A DNA stretch of 64,000 bases, from contig NZ_JRJU01000004.1 of NCBI RefSeq assembly GCF_000787375.1, positions 62,001 through 126,000 on the forward strand, given 5' to 3'. Shown piece after piece: positions 8,537 through 17,914 of this stretch (its first letter is position 1; every line of letters starts with the position of its first letter). This DNA is from Halalkalibacter okhensis (lineage in GTDB: Bacteria; Bacillota; Bacilli; Bacillales; Bacillaceae_D). The notes beneath the pieces are model-generated. The model was not told where the DNA came from. It did no database searches and saw nothing but the letters and a program-made list of their open reading frames with translations. A program made the position numbers and the translations under genes.

Positions 8537-8957
8537 TAGGTTCACTTTTTTGTCCTTAAATGTATTTATTTTACATGTGTATATTGTAAAATGTGAATAG
8601 TTGAGATAACCTCTATCCATCACATAGGTCAAAGATTTGATGTTCATGAGATAGTCGGTCAATTCATGATCTGCATAGGCCGCTGTTGATAAAACGAACT
8701 GTTCTGGATGAAGAGCTCCATTGTCATTAGATAAGACAAGGTGCACTTTGATCGCATTTTTGGTTTTAGAACAATACGCCCATTCTCCTGCCTTTTTAGG
8801 CAACTTCACCTCACTAGAATCTAAGATGCCTAGGGGGCCAATTTGAGATGAGTCATTAGTGGGGTTTTCTCCTATTGTTTGTGATTTGAGTAACATGTCT
8901 TCACACATACAGTAGGAGATTAATTTATGTCTGTATAAATAACCAAATAATTCTTTT
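8525..8957 (-). pseudogene. IS4-family transposase remnant
   Basis: The readable frame covers a central transposase segment with DSSEVKLP, the GEWAY/SKTKNAIKVHL strand and YVMDRGYLNY, all typical of IS4-type DDE transposases. The N-terminal third is missing: the frame opens at a stop near 8955. The C-terminus is cut where the palindromic repeat begins. No terminal inverted repeats of an insertion sequence were found. It is a decayed fragment without activity. Confidence 0.75.
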
Positions 8958-9060
8958 TATAGTAGAAGATTCAATTTGTTTGCAAGACTAGTTTAAAAAG
9001 CCGCAAATGTGGCCCATTGCTCCCTCTTTCAATTACCAGCAGGTTCTATACGACTCTCGT

Positions 9061-9094
9061 AAAATAAAAAAACGCTAGGAAGACCTAGTCGTTT
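9061..9094 (-). terminator. Probable terminator of the 84-aa gene
   Basis: Imperfect stem around AACGCTAGG/CCTAGTCGTT followed on the minus strand by a U-rich tract, about 40 nt after the stop of the next gene. Confidence 0.5.
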
Positions 9095-9134
9095 GGTGTG
9101 TGGTGGATCTTTATAAGTCAAAGAACCACCTTCC

Positions 9135-9389
9135 TTATAAATATTTTGGCATCTCTTGTTCACAAATCGTAATCATTTCTTCTAGTACATCGCTCTTGCT
9201 TAATTCAGTCCACGGTATCTCGACGCCTTTGCCAGGAGCTAAAGCTCTCCCTCTATATTGTTGGTCTTCATTCATGGCAATGTAAATATCCCAACTCCAA
9301 GCCTTTAAATTGTCTTTGACTGCTTCACCTGTTTGCTTGATTTCTACTAAGTAATGATTTTTTACAGTGAATTCTTTATGATTTTCCAT
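9135..9389 (-). CDS. Small cytosolic hypothetical protein
   Basis: An 84-residue soluble protein starting at the ATG at 9389, with AGAGGAGTGG upstream. It is rich in charged residues, with an alternating strand pattern (FTVKNHYLVEIKQTGE, SWDIYIAMNEDQQYRG) and a helical tail; no membrane segment. It resembles compact Bacillus proteins of unknown function. No partner is evident. Confidence 0.65.
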   Translation of the reverse strand: MENHKEFTVKNHYLVEIKQTGEAVKDNLKAWSWDIYIAMNEDQQYRGRALAPGKGVEIPWTELSKSDVLEEMITICEQEMPKYL

Positions 9390-9611
9390 GTTCACCACTC
9401 CTCTCTTCCTGTACACTATTTCGTCACAATTTTCATTTTCCCTATAAGAATCGTCCTACAATTACCGACATATTTTTAACCCACAATGATCTTATAAAGA
9501 AAAAAGAATAAGAACATGAATTTCCTCTAAAAATAATAATAGGAACATGAATAGACCTCACCTATTTACTATATATATCCTTTCTTGAGGTCTTCTAATA
9601 AGGAGGACGCG

Positions 9612-9788
9612 ATGAAAAAGATTCCAGTTGGAAGCTATTTTTATTTTGTTGCCGCACTATTATGGCTTTTTTTAGCCTTTACAGATTTTGGAACCTGGTC
9701 TTTGCGTGTTTATATCGCCTTATTTTTTCTATTTTTAGTGATTGGCATTATTAACTGGCGGATGACGGACAACGCGAATAAAGACTAA
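9612..9788 (+). CDS. Small two-span membrane protein
   Basis: A 58-residue protein with AAGGAGGACG upstream of the ATG at 9612. Two hydrophobic helices (residues 8-25 and 30-48) are joined by a short FGTWSLRVY turn; a polar tail follows. A stem (AGACCTCA at 9553-9560 with TTGAGGTCT at 9585-9593) precedes the ribosome binding site. No family function is recognised. Confidence 0.65.
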   Translation: MKKIPVGSYFYFVAALLWLFLAFTDFGTWSLRVYIALFFLFLVIGIINWRMTDNANKD

Positions 9789-9863
9789 AAATGCTTTCTT
9801 TTTCATTTCTGGTACTCACCTATAATAAATATATCTGAACCAAAGCTTAAAGGAGGTGTAAAT

Positions 9864-10103
9864 ATGAACCATAATATGGATTACGATCGCGATGGCGACA
9901 GGGAAGACGCCTTATTCTCTGACCATGTGATGAATGCATTAAAATCAAGCCTTGAACAAGAAGAAGAAATGATGCGAAATTATTTAATTCTTGCTGAGCG
10001 TATTCACGATAATGATGTTTTAAAAACAAGGTTGGAAAATTTTGCAGAGGGCAATGCAAAGCGGTCAAGGCAATTACTTAGCGAACTTTCGACCAATGAG
10101 TAG
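9864..10103 (+). CDS. Small helical hypothetical protein
   Basis: A 79-residue acidic protein with AAAGGAGGTG before the ATG. After a DRDGDRED-rich start it is almost entirely amphipathic helix (MNALKSSLEQEEEMMRNYL), similar in pattern to short ferritin-like or coat-associated proteins. No metal-binding EXXH motif is apparent. A terminator follows at 10124-10150. Confidence 0.6.
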   Translation: MNHNMDYDRDGDREDALFSDHVMNALKSSLEQEEEMMRNYLILAERIHDNDVLKTRLENFAEGNAKRSRQLLSELSTNE

Positions 10104-10123
10104 TTCATCTTTACGTTTATAAG

Positions 10124-10150
10124 AAAAACGGCCACTACGGTCGTTTTTTT
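10124..10150 (+). terminator. Intrinsic terminator
   Basis: AAAAACGGCC and GGTCGTTTTT form a stem with a 5-nt loop and a trailing T run, 20 nt after the 79-aa gene. Confidence 0.8.
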
Positions 10151-10229
10151 ATACAGGCACTTTTGTTGTATTTTTTTCCTTTCTATACAGACAATAATAA
10201 AACAAACTCGCAGTGAAAGAGGAAGGACT

Positions 10230-10355
10230 ATGCTTAAAAAGTTCCAAATAGCGAAAAAAATTCAATCGATGAAAAATACACCAACGAGTAATCAGAAATC
10301 TCAACCAAACAGCACACTTCATGTAAACATTGAAAGAAATTTGTCCCCTTTTTAA
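10230..10355 (+). CDS. Short basic peptide
   Basis: A 41-codon frame with GAGGAAGG ahead of its ATG. The N-terminal half is lysine-rich (MLKKFQIAKKIQSMKN) and the rest is polar, with T, S, N and Q. No similarity is recognised. Support rests on the ribosome binding site and its position in a gap between terminators. Confidence 0.4.
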   Translation: MLKKFQIAKKIQSMKNTPTSNQKSQPNSTLHVNIERNLSPF

Positions 10356-10449
10356 AAAAGGTCTGTTTTGTCTAGTGATATTACAGTCACATCTCCCCCT
10401 TCATTTTCGCCATATCACACCTAGTTTACAACACTCTTAAGAATAAAAA

Positions 10450-10487
10450 GAGGAAGCCTCAAAGGTATTTAACCTTGAGACTCCCTC
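10450..10487 (-). terminator. Probable thyA terminator
   Basis: On the minus strand GAGTCTCAAGGT and ACCTTTGAGGCTTC form an imperfect stem followed by CTCTTTTTATT, about 60 nt past the thyA stop. Confidence 0.6.
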
Positions 10488-10548
10488 GATGGAATGAGAG
10501 TTACGTTTATTATATACAGATCGCTCATTTTGATAACCTCGCCCCTGT

Positions 10549-11505
10549 TTAAACAGCCACTGGCGCTTTAATCGAACCGTGCGGATTATAACCAACTAAT
10601 TCAATGTCTTCTAGCTCAAAATCAAAGATGCTCTCTTTTTCTGTATTGAGTTTGATGGTAGGCAATTTGCGAGGCTCGCGTTCTAGTTGTGTGTTAATTT
10701 GCTCAATATGGTTAGAGTAAATATGAACATCTGCCCCTGTATAAATCAGTTCTCCTACCTTTAACCCACATTCATGTGCAATCAAATGAGTCAATACCGC
10801 ATAAGAAGCGATGTTAAATGGTAGACCTAGGAACACATCGTTTGAACGCATGTTAAACATACAGCTTAGCTTTCCATCTACAACATAAAATTGAAAGGCG
10901 TAATGACAAGGAGGCAACTGCTGGTTGTCTAATTCAGAAGCACTCCAAGCATTGCATAGCAATCGACGTGAATCAGGGTTACGCTTAATTTCATTTATAA
11001 TATATTGTATTTGGTCATATGTTTTTCCGTCTGCTCCTTCCCAACTCCGCCACTGCTTGCCATACACATTTCCTAAATCTCCGAATTTTGCAGCAAACTC
11101 ATCATCGTTTAATACTTTATCTTGATATATTTTTAACTGCTCTTGATAGAGTACGTTGAATTCTTCATCTTGCTGACTGCGAAGCCCGAAATTCTTCATA
11201 TCAGGTCCTTTATATTCATCGGACTCAGTCCATTTTTGAAATCCCCACTCGTCCCATATATGGTTGTTATTCTCAAGAAGATAACGGACATTCGTATCTC
11301 CTTTCAAAAACCAAAGCAGTTCACTGACAATTAACTTAAATGGCACACGTTTCGTAGTAAGAAGGGGAAATCCTTCCTGTAAGTTAAAGCGCATTTGATA
11401 ACCAAAAATTGAAATCGTTCCCGTGCCCGTTCGATCTTCTTTTTTTGTTCCATTTTCTAGAATGTATTTGCATAAATCTAAATACGTTTTATCTGCTTGA
11501 TTCAT
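10549..11505 (-). CDS. thyA: Thymidylate synthase
   Basis: A 318-residue folate-dependent enzyme making dTMP from dUMP. The nucleophile is Cys200 in [12 protein letters not shown]. Phosphate-binding arginines include Arg25 (EDRTGTGT) and Arg180-Arg181. It belongs to the longer ThyA subgroup (like the Lactobacillus casei enzyme), with a ~50-residue insert near 90-140, rather than the 264-residue type. GAGGGAAG lies before the ATG. Usually adjacent to folA, it is a single-gene unit here. Confidence 0.97.
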   Translation of the reverse strand: MNQADKTYLDLCKYILENGTKKEDRTGTGTISIFGYQMRFNLQEGFPLLTTKRVPFKLIVSELLWFLKGDTNVRYLLENNNHIWDEWGFQKWTESDEYKGPDMKNFGLRSQQDEEFNVLYQEQLKIYQDKVLNDDEFAAKFGDLGNVYGKQWRSWEGADGKTYDQIQYIINEIKRNPDSRRLLCNAWSASELDNQQLPPCHYAFQFYVVDGKLSCMFNMRSNDVFLGLPFNIASYAVLTHLIAHECGLKVGELIYTGADVHIYSNHIEQINTQLEREPRKLPTIKLNTEKESIFDFELEDIELVGYNPHGSIKAPVAV

Positions 11506-11560
11506 TTGTTTCTTCCCTCATTTCTGATGAATTCCTATGTCTATTTTAACAGATTCAATA

Positions 11561-11596
11561 AAAAAAGGGCTAACTCTTCAAGAAAAGAGCTAGCCC
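11561..11596 (-). terminator. Terminator of the TRAP transporter operon
   Basis: GGGCTAACTCTT and AAGAGCTAGCCC (11567-11578, 11585-11596) with a 6-nt loop, and six U downstream on the minus strand. Confidence 0.85.
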
Positions 11597-11606
11597 TCTA
11601 AACGGT

Positions 11607-13763
11607 TTACGTTGTCGCTGTTTGTCCTTCGTTATCAGCTTTCTTCTTGCGCATATATTGAATACCAATAAGCAAGGCTAATAGCGCAATTCCAATCGTA
11701 TCTGTGACCCATGAACCATGGATGAATACGAGTGCGGTAACTAAAGCAAGGATTCTCTCATAAAAACGCAGCTTCACAAGGAAGAAGTTTTGAATGAACA
11801 CAACAAACGCAATGATTCCAAGTAATGCTGTAAAAATATTCTGAGCAACAACCGGCCAAGAATATAGGCCTGCATTCTCAGGTAGTAAGAGAATGACTGT
11901 ATTGGTCGCAAAAACAAAAGGAAGAAGCAATGCACCTGAATCAAACTTAAAGCCTTGAACACCGGTTCGAATCGGCTCAGAGTTGGCAATCCCTGAAACC
12001 GCATATGCAGGCAAGTTGATTGGTGGTGTATCATCCGCCAAAATTCCATAATATAAAACAAATAGGTGAGCTGCCATAATTGGAACACCCATTTGAACTA
12101 GAGCTGGTGCAACCATCGCTGCAAGAATTACATATGTTGCTGTTGTCGGTAAACCAAGCCCTAAAATTAAACATGCCACAAGAGTAAAGGCAAGGGCAAG
12201 ATACAAATTATCCCCTGCAAACCCGACAATAATAATCGGTAACTTTGCCGATAAACCTGTTAAGTTAATGACTCCAATTAAAATCCCTGCTGTTGCACAC
12301 GCTACAACAACGGTTAAGGAATTTCGCGCTGCCATCTCGAAGCCTGCTAATAGCTCACGCATCCCAAAACGGACAGGTGCTGCATCAACTTTGAAGCTTT
12401 TTTGAAGCAAGACGACAAATAAAGCAATAAATACTCCAATTGTTACCATAACCGCGATTTCAATGTTCCAATCTAAAACAAAATGCATTGCATAAGCAAG
12501 TGCTGCTAAAATCACCGCAATGACTATCCCTGGGCCAATCTTCTCTCGGAAACGATGTGTGAATACTGCAAGTGTAAGCAAAATCACAATGGAGAAGAAG
12601 GCTGCATTAGGCACTGTATTCCCTTGTACTAAGAAATAGACTAGAACAATGACTGGTAAGATAAGGTACCCGTGTTGAATCATTGTTTTTCTTGCTGAAA
12701 CAAGCATTTCTTTCGGCAAACCTTTAATATTAAGTTTTGATGCCTCAATATGAACCATAAATAAAATCGCAATGTAACTTAGTATTGCAGGAATAGCCGC
12801 TGAACGGATAATTTCTGCATACGAATAAGGTGTATACTCGATCATCAAAAAGGCTGCAGCCCCCATGATTGGCGGAAGTAATTGACCACTTGATGAAGCA
12901 GCAACTTCAATTCCCCCTGCTGTTTGTGGACGAAATCCTACTTTTTTCATTAATGGGATCGTAAAAGTTCCCGTCGTTACTGCATTGGCAACAGAGCTTC
13001 CTGAAATGGACCCAAGCATCCCTGATGATACAACGGCAGCTTTTGCAGGTCCCCCTTTGTACTCCCCGAACGCCCGAAGTGCCAGGTCAATAAACATTTT
13101 TCCCGCACCAGTAGCTTCAAGGATCGCTCCGAATAAAATAAAAATAAAAACATACACAGCAGAGACCGACAATGGTGTACTAAAGATCCCTGAAGTGGTA
13201 TAAGTCATTTCATAAATGAAATTTTCAAAATTGGCTCTCGTATGTCTAAATGGTGGGTTTAAGTGATGACCCAAAAAGAAATAGGCAATAAAGATCCCCG
13301 CAATAATTACAAGAGGCTTTCCTACAACTCGTCTCGTTGCTTCAAGTACGAGGATCAACAATCCGATTCCAACAATCTTATCCATATCGGTCATGCGACC
13401 AGTTAATATCGAATTTGCCGTTTGATTTGCATAAAGATAATACCCAATAAATAAGGCAATGAGTGCAATAATAAAATCATACCAAACAATTTTTGTCTGT
13501 CCTAATCCCCTTTTAATTGGAAAGATTAAAAAGACAAGAACAAGTCCAAATGTTAGATGGATGATCATATGAGAACGTGTTCCGACCCCCGGCATTAATC
13601 CAAAGCCAGCTGTATAGAGATGGTAGACCGACATTACAATGGCAAGCGCTAAAATTAATAAAGCCATCCAGCCTCTTACTGAACGGTCACTACCAGCAAG
13701 CTCGTTTACTTTCTTCTCGACTTCAGGATCCGCCTGATAGCTAATTTCTTCTTTTTTTGACAT
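11607..13763 (-). CDS. TAXI-type TRAP transporter, fused 4TM/12TM permease
   Basis: A 718-residue membrane protein fusing the small DctQ-like part (about residues 30-190) to the large DctM-like permease (about 200-700). Characteristic stretches include GSISGSSVANAVTTGTFTIP and LGLGLPTTATYVILA. It drives ion-gradient-coupled uptake using the TAXI binding protein encoded at 14281-15297. GTAAAGGAGTTG precedes the ATG. It is the last gene of a three-gene operon with a DUF1850 gene between. The substrate is not deducible. Confidence 0.93.
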   Translation of the reverse strand: MSKKEEISYQADPEVEKKVNELAGSDRSVRGWMALLILALAIVMSVYHLYTAGFGLMPGVGTRSHMIIHLTFGLVLVFLIFPIKRGLGQTKIVWYDFIIALIALFIGYYLYANQTANSILTGRMTDMDKIVGIGLLILVLEATRRVVGKPLVIIAGIFIAYFFLGHHLNPPFRHTRANFENFIYEMTYTTSGIFSTPLSVSAVYVFIFILFGAILEATGAGKMFIDLALRAFGEYKGGPAKAAVVSSGMLGSISGSSVANAVTTGTFTIPLMKKVGFRPQTAGGIEVAASSSGQLLPPIMGAAAFLMIEYTPYSYAEIIRSAAIPAILSYIAILFMVHIEASKLNIKGLPKEMLVSARKTMIQHGYLILPVIVLVYFLVQGNTVPNAAFFSIVILLTLAVFTHRFREKIGPGIVIAVILAALAYAMHFVLDWNIEIAVMVTIGVFIALFVVLLQKSFKVDAAPVRFGMRELLAGFEMAARNSLTVVVACATAGILIGVINLTGLSAKLPIIIVGFAGDNLYLALAFTLVACLILGLGLPTTATYVILAAMVAPALVQMGVPIMAAHLFVLYYGILADDTPPINLPAYAVSGIANSEPIRTGVQGFKFDSGALLLPFVFATNTVILLLPENAGLYSWPVVAQNIFTALLGIIAFVVFIQNFFLVKLRFYERILALVTALVFIHGSWVTDTIGIALLALLIGIQYMRKKKADNEGQTATT

Positions 13764-13793
13764 AAGTTCAACTCCTTTACAACGTTTATTTAC

Positions 13794-14270
13794 TTAATGC
13801 TTAACAACTTGAATACGAATACGCTCGCCATGTAATTCACCTGATAAATCAATTGACTGTTCTCCATAGAAAAAGCTATGTGGATACAAGTGGGATGGGA
13901 GAATATTGAGATACTCCAGTTCGCGGTGATCTTGAATAACAAAAAAACCATCTACAATCTCCAAGTGATCCTTTGTTTCATAAGGCAGTCCAGCCCCAAA
14001 AGATTTTGTCCAGCTTTCTGTAGCAATCATCCTATATTCGTCATCTATTGTAAAATACTCTCTTACAGGTGACAGCTCTACAGAGTGTAAGTATTCATGA
14101 TAAAACGTATCATTTGGTTGAATCTTTTCTTCCCAAAAAACTATATCATTATAAGGTAGGTAAATTTGTAAGAAATATTCGTGTTTCTCACTTGGCGTAA
14201 ATTTCCATAATACGACAATGATTAGAAGGAACAAAAAGGCAGTGCTTAGTAGCAATGCCTTTTTGCTCAT
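13794..14270 (-). CDS. DUF1850 protein of TAXI-TRAP operon
   Basis: A 158-residue protein with one N-terminal hydrophobic helix (KALLLSTAFLFLLIIVVLW) and an extracytoplasmic beta-rich domain carrying the HSVELSPVREYF and GAGLP motifs typical of DUF1850. Genes of this family regularly sit between TAXI binding-protein and TRAP permease genes. The ATG at 14270 is preferred because AGGAA lies just upstream; an in-frame ATG at 14291 overlaps the preceding gene and lacks a binding site. It may help assembly or coupling of the transporter. Confidence 0.8.
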   Translation of the reverse strand: MSKKALLLSTAFLFLLIIVVLWKFTPSEKHEYFLQIYLPYNDIVFWEEKIQPNDTFYHEYLHSVELSPVREYFTIDDEYRMIATESWTKSFGAGLPYETKDHLEIVDGFFVIQDHRELEYLNILPSHLYPHSFFYGEQSIDLSGELHGERIRIQVVKH

Positions 14271-14280
14271 CTTTTTATTC

Positions 14281-15297
14281 CTATTGCTCATCGAAGTAAC
14301 GTTGTGCACCTGGGTGAACATCGATTGGCATACCATCTAATGCAGAATCTAAGGTGATATTCTCGCCTTGTTGGTGAGCGTTACTGAATTGCTCTGTGTT
14401 TTCGAACATTGCTTTTGTTATTTCATAAACAAGGTCCTCGTCCATATCTGTAGATACAACTAACATTGCTAGTACTGCAGCTGTTGTAACATCGCCATCA
14501 GTACCGTACGTGTCAGCAGATACTGTATGCTCAGTATAATAAGGATACTCCGCAGCTAATTCAGCAATTTTCTCAGAGCTAATAGAAACAAGGTTAATAT
14601 CCTTTGTAGCTTTAAGTGCTTCTACAGCACCAGTTGGTAACCCTGCAGTGATGAAAGCAGCATCGACGTTGCCATCTTGGATGCTTCCAGCCGCATCCCC
14701 AAAGCTCATATATTCTTCAGAAATATCATCATATGTGATGTCATGAATTTCAAGGATTTGACGAGCATTTGCTTCTGCACCAGAACCTAAGTCCCCAACT
14801 GCAACACGCTTACCTACTAAATCTTCTACCGTTTCAATTCCGCTATCAGCAGCTGTAACGATTTGAATGACTTCAGGATAAAGCGTTGCAATCCCTTGGA
14901 ACCCTTCTAACGCACCATCATCTTCAAACATTTGAATTCCTTCGCCTGCATAAAAAGCAATATCATTTTGAACTAACGCAAGATCAGCATCTCCGTCAAC
15001 AATTCCATTGATGTTAACAACAGAAGCACCTGAAGAGAATGAAGCTGCGTCAACGTTTTCAATATTGGCATTGATAATGTTATTTGCAAGAGCAGCACCA
15101 AGTGGGAAGTATGTACCTTGCTCTCCACCACTCATGATGGTGATATCTGTAAATCCACCAGCTTCTGCTTCGCCAGCATCTTCTGTTTCACCCGCATCTG
15201 CGCCACCATCTGCCTCTGGCTCAGCTTCATCAGCCCCACCACATGCAGCTAGTACTAACATAAGCGCTAGCATCATTAAGAAACTTAATTTTTTCAT
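14281..15297 (-). CDS. TAXI-family TRAP transporter solute-binding lipoprotein
   Basis: A 338-residue lipoprotein with a signal peptide and lipobox LAAC (Cys19). A very acidic linker of D, E, A and G residues follows, then a TAXI-type binding domain (MSGGEQGTYFPLGAALAN; GSGAEANARQILE). The acidic surface fits an alkaliphile or halotolerant cell wall. It delivers substrate to the fused permease encoded downstream. AAGGGGGAAA lies before the ATG. TAXI proteins often bind glutamate or dicarboxylates, but specificity cannot be assigned here. Confidence 0.93.
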   Translation of the reverse strand: MKKLSFLMMLALMLVLAACGGADEAEPEADGGADAGETEDAGEAEAGGFTDITIMSGGEQGTYFPLGAALANNIINANIENVDAASFSSGASVVNINGIVDGDADLALVQNDIAFYAGEGIQMFEDDGALEGFQGIATLYPEVIQIVTAADSGIETVEDLVGKRVAVGDLGSGAEANARQILEIHDITYDDISEEYMSFGDAAGSIQDGNVDAAFITAGLPTGAVEALKATKDINLVSISSEKIAELAAEYPYYTEHTVSADTYGTDGDVTTAAVLAMLVVSTDMDEDLVYEITKAMFENTEQFSNAHQQGENITLDSALDGMPIDVHPGAQRYFDEQ

Positions 15298-15470
15298 GTA
15301 AATTTCCCCCTTACGTCTTTAATTTTAATGTTTTACAAATAAAGGAATTTATTTGTAAAACAATACATTGTCTATTGTATAGCCAAGTCTACAATTTTAC
15401 AACTTATTACTATCTTTTTAACACATAATTTTATGTGACATTTTCTGCATAAGTTTGGGAAATAATTTCC

Positions 15471-15545
15471 GGGGGTCAGACCCCTCGTTCGTTCTGCACA
15501 GTGTTAAAGAGGTCCGTTAGCGAAAATGCTGCATATATTGTTAAG
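15471..15545. repeat. Candidate dispersed intergenic repeat with GGGGTCAGACCCC core
   Basis: A short hairpin GGGGT-CAG-ACCCC (15472-15484) is followed by a segment containing CTGCACAGTGTTAAAG. From memory, similar segments recur in intergenic DNA of other Bacillaceae. It occurs once in this window, so repeat status is inferred. Confidence 0.35.
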
Positions 15546-15576
15546 GGAATATTTTGTATGAGGGGGATTGGATTTT

Positions 15577-15936
15577 GTGTTTTATGTTCATTACAGGAAG
15601 CCGCTGCCACGATATTGCCGCCGTCAACAAGAGTCTCCCTTTCCACCAGTTGATACAAGTATGTTCAATCAAGCATTGCTTGCTTACCAAACACTGTTAA
15701 CACATGGTTCCATTATCATTAATAGTCTTGTTTCTTCCGAAGAGAAAATGAAACAGTTAATGGACGCGGCACAAGCTAGTGATGATGCTGACGTAGATCG
15801 AATCATAAGAGAAACTGGTGTACCAACTATCGTAGAGACATCTTATAACCCTACTGGTGTCACCTTTACGCTTCGGTCAGACGCAGGAGGAACTCCATGC
15901 TGCACCTTAACCATGTATATACGATGGGGATTCTAA
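15577..15936 (+). CDS. Hypothetical protein, YuzC-like
   Basis: A 119-residue protein. A GTG at 15577 is preferred, with GAGGGGG about 10 nt upstream; a TTG at 15568 sits too close to that site. The N-terminus is basic and aromatic (FYVHYRKPLPRYCRR). The middle is helical with SSEEKMKQLMDAAQAS, and the end is CCTLTMYIRWGF. The overall pattern, especially the CC-x-LT-RW ending, resembles the uncharacterised B. subtilis YuzC, from memory. A near-perfect terminator follows immediately. Confidence 0.6.
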   Translation: MFYVHYRKPLPRYCRRQQESPFPPVDTSMFNQALLAYQTLLTHGSIIINSLVSSEEKMKQLMDAAQASDDADVDRIIRETGVPTIVETSYNPTGVTFTLRSDAGGTPCCTLTMYIRWGF

Positions 15937-15938
15937 CT

Positions 15939-15974
15939 AAAAAAATCAATTCGCTTCGGTGAATTGATTTTTTT
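15939..15974. terminator. Strong bidirectional terminator
   Basis: A 14-bp stem AAAAAAATCAATTC/GAATTGATTTTTTT (15939-15952, 15961-15974) with an 8-nt GCTTCGGT loop; T runs on both strands. Confidence 0.9.
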
Positions 15975-16008
15975 GGTCGGTTATATCGGTTGTGTTGGTT
16001 GTATTGAT

Positions 16009-17112
16009 TTATGTCGTCGATGCAGCTAATGTTGCTTCAGTTTCAACGATTGTTACACTTAACTGATCCATTAAATCAATGTCGTACGTTTCCGTGAGTT
16101 CAACACCGTTTTCTTTAATAATCCGAACGACAGGATGTGTACTCAATTGTTTATTTTGCTTCACAACAATCGCCATGCGGTCATCGCTTAAAGAAACGGT
16201 TAAACCAACAGGATATACGGCAATCGTCCTTCTGAACGCTTGAATGAGCTCTTGATCAAATTGGTTCCCCACACCTGAATATAACAATTCTAACGCCTCA
16301 TGAGGCAACATTGGTTTTCGATAGACTCTGTTTGATGTGACAGCATCGAACACATCTGCAATAGCAATTAGTTTTGCATAATCATGAATATCCTCCGAAC
16401 GTAAACCTCGAGGGTAGCCCGTCCCATCCAAACGCTCATGATGTTGAAGAGCACAATGGGCAGAAAGCAACGAAATATTAGGGGCTTTTCTCAAAATTTC
16501 AAATCCAGCCATTGAATGACCTTGTATGATCTTAAATTCCTCATCGGTCAATCTTCCTGGTTTATTTAAAATTTCAACCGGAATCGTCATTTTTCCGATA
16601 TCGTGAAGCAATGCCCCCATGCCAATTTCCATCAATTGTTTGTCATTAAAGCCTAATTCGACAGCAAGAGCTAATGTATAAATGGTGACATTTAACGAAT
16701 GCGTAAAGATGTAACTATCATAGACAAACATATCAGAGAGCAGAGTTAGAGTTTTATCATTATTTTTGATATCCGCTAAAATAGAGCTTACGATTGTAGC
16801 AAAGTCTTTATTAAAATGATCCATATTCAGTGATTTTTTCAACTTTATCTGATTAGCGATCCCTTGAAATTCCGCTTTAATTGTTTTCATCGCTTTTCTC
16901 TTTGTCTCAAGCGTTACGCCTGTTTCAACCTCAATTCCTTCTGTTCGTTCATCATAAATATAAATAAAAGAGATGCCTAGTTCATAAAGACGAGTCAGGG
17001 AACGTTCTGTTAATACTACTCCTTCATATAGAAGAACTTGTCCATTATCGTTATAGATAGGCTTAGCAAGCTTTGACCCTGCCGTAACTGATCTGATCGC
17101 AACTAACCTCAT
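16009..17112 (-). CDS. HD-GYP domain protein, probable c-di-GMP phosphodiesterase
   Basis: A 367-residue protein. An N-terminal ~100-residue domain (SVTAGSKLAKPIYNDNG) precedes an HD-GYP domain with HDIGK (His170-Asp171), QHHERLDGTGYP (GYP at 232-234) and ADVFDAVTS. Such domains hydrolyse cyclic di-GMP to GMP using two metal ions. The start at 17112 (MRLVAIRS) fits AAGGAG with 6-nt spacing; an ATG six nt upstream abuts the site. It appears to be a single gene. Its substrate links it to the c-di-GMP riboswitch at 31046-31135. Confidence 0.93.
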   Translation of the reverse strand: MRLVAIRSVTAGSKLAKPIYNDNGQVLLYEGVVLTERSLTRLYELGISFIYIYDERTEGIEVETGVTLETKRKAMKTIKAEFQGIANQIKLKKSLNMDHFNKDFATIVSSILADIKNNDKTLTLLSDMFVYDSYIFTHSLNVTIYTLALAVELGFNDKQLMEIGMGALLHDIGKMTIPVEILNKPGRLTDEEFKIIQGHSMAGFEILRKAPNISLLSAHCALQHHERLDGTGYPRGLRSEDIHDYAKLIAIADVFDAVTSNRVYRKPMLPHEALELLYSGVGNQFDQELIQAFRRTIAVYPVGLTVSLSDDRMAIVVKQNKQLSTHPVVRIIKENGVELTETYDIDLMDQLSVTIVETEATLAASTT

Positions 17113-17323
17113 GTTCATCTCCTTCTAGTGAACGTTCAATTGAATTAGTCATTTCATTATCAATTTATGGTACACACACTCATTGAACATCTCAATTTTT
17201 CTAATATTGTCTTCTCATCTAAGTTTACATCATAAAGAGCACTCTGCAAGTAAATCCCTTCCAATTTGCAATAGAACACCTAAAAAAACAAAAAATACAT
17301 CGAATTTTGTTGTATAAAAATAA

Positions 17324-17348
17324 GCTACTAAGAAAAGTCCTTAGTAGC
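17324..17348. terminator. Hairpin, probable terminator
   Basis: GCTACTAAG (17324-17332) and CTTAGTAGC (17340-17348) with a 7-nt loop, preceded by an A run, so terminator-like on the minus strand. It lies between the yunC-side repeat and the HD-GYP gene. Confidence 0.5.
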
Positions 17349-17387
17349 ACACAGTAATTAGACTATCGGCCTTTTTCCTTTTTCCTG

Positions 17388-17521
17388 TGCGATCATATTG
17401 GCGATGGCTCCTCTCGCCGTGCGCGCTTTGAGAAGGGCACTCAAATCGCTTAAGACATTACGGCGGTTCCGCTCATCGCTTCGCTCGTTAACCAAAAGGG
17501 AAGATCGCCCTTTTGGTTAAC
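17388..17521. repeat. Structured 3'-end repeat, diverged copy of the 20.2-20.6 kb unit
   Basis: Contains CTCTCGCCGTGCG, a GAGAAGG-type hairpin, ACGGCGG and CCGCTCATCGCTTCG, in the same order as the tandem units at 20173-20637 but with many substitutions. It ends in a 14-bp stem (17487-17500, 17508-17521) whose right arm overlaps the yunC stop codon. The 7-nt loop AAGATCG parallels AAGGGCG in the other copy. Confidence 0.75.
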
Positions 17522-17831
17522 GAGCTTTCATCTTTAATAATGCGTCTTTGCCTTTCATTCCGGCGGTGATGCCTAGTTGCTCTGCTTCTAGTGTGACGGA
17601 TTCTAATGGTGCTTCTAATAGTTGTTCAATTGTTCGTACACCGACTGCGCGACCGGCTACGATTTTGCGGTCAATTAGCTTTTGGTTCGTATTAAATAAA
17701 TGCACGTCTAGTGCTCCGCACATAATGTATCCTGTATCATTTGTTACGGCCATAAAATTCGTTTTAGGCAATTTTAACGTTACAGCAATAAATGTTTCGC
17801 CTTCAATTTGAATGGGGTTCATTTCTAACAC
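17517..17831 (-). CDS. yunC: YunC-like DUF1805 protein
   Basis: A 104-residue protein closely matching B. subtilis YunC (DUF1805): GETFIAVTLKLPKTNFMAV, GYIMCGALDVHLFN and GRAVGVRTIEQLLEAPLESV are conserved. A GTG start is supported by AGGAGGAG. It is the first gene of the yunC-D-E-F block conserved with B. subtilis, though yunC and yunD are 84 nt apart. The conserved Cys in GYIMCGALD may be functional; the biochemical role is unknown. Its stop codon is inside a terminator-like hairpin. Confidence 0.9.
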   Translation of the reverse strand: MLEMNPIQIEGETFIAVTLKLPKTNFMAVTNDTGYIMCGALDVHLFNTNQKLIDRKIVAGRAVGVRTIEQLLEAPLESVTLEAEQLGITAGMKGKDALLKMKAR

Positions 17832-17914
17832 GATCTTCTCTCCTCCTATCGGTACTTTCTCATATCATTCTCATTAGTACGATATGAAAGCAATACAGAA
17901 GGCGTGAGGCTATC

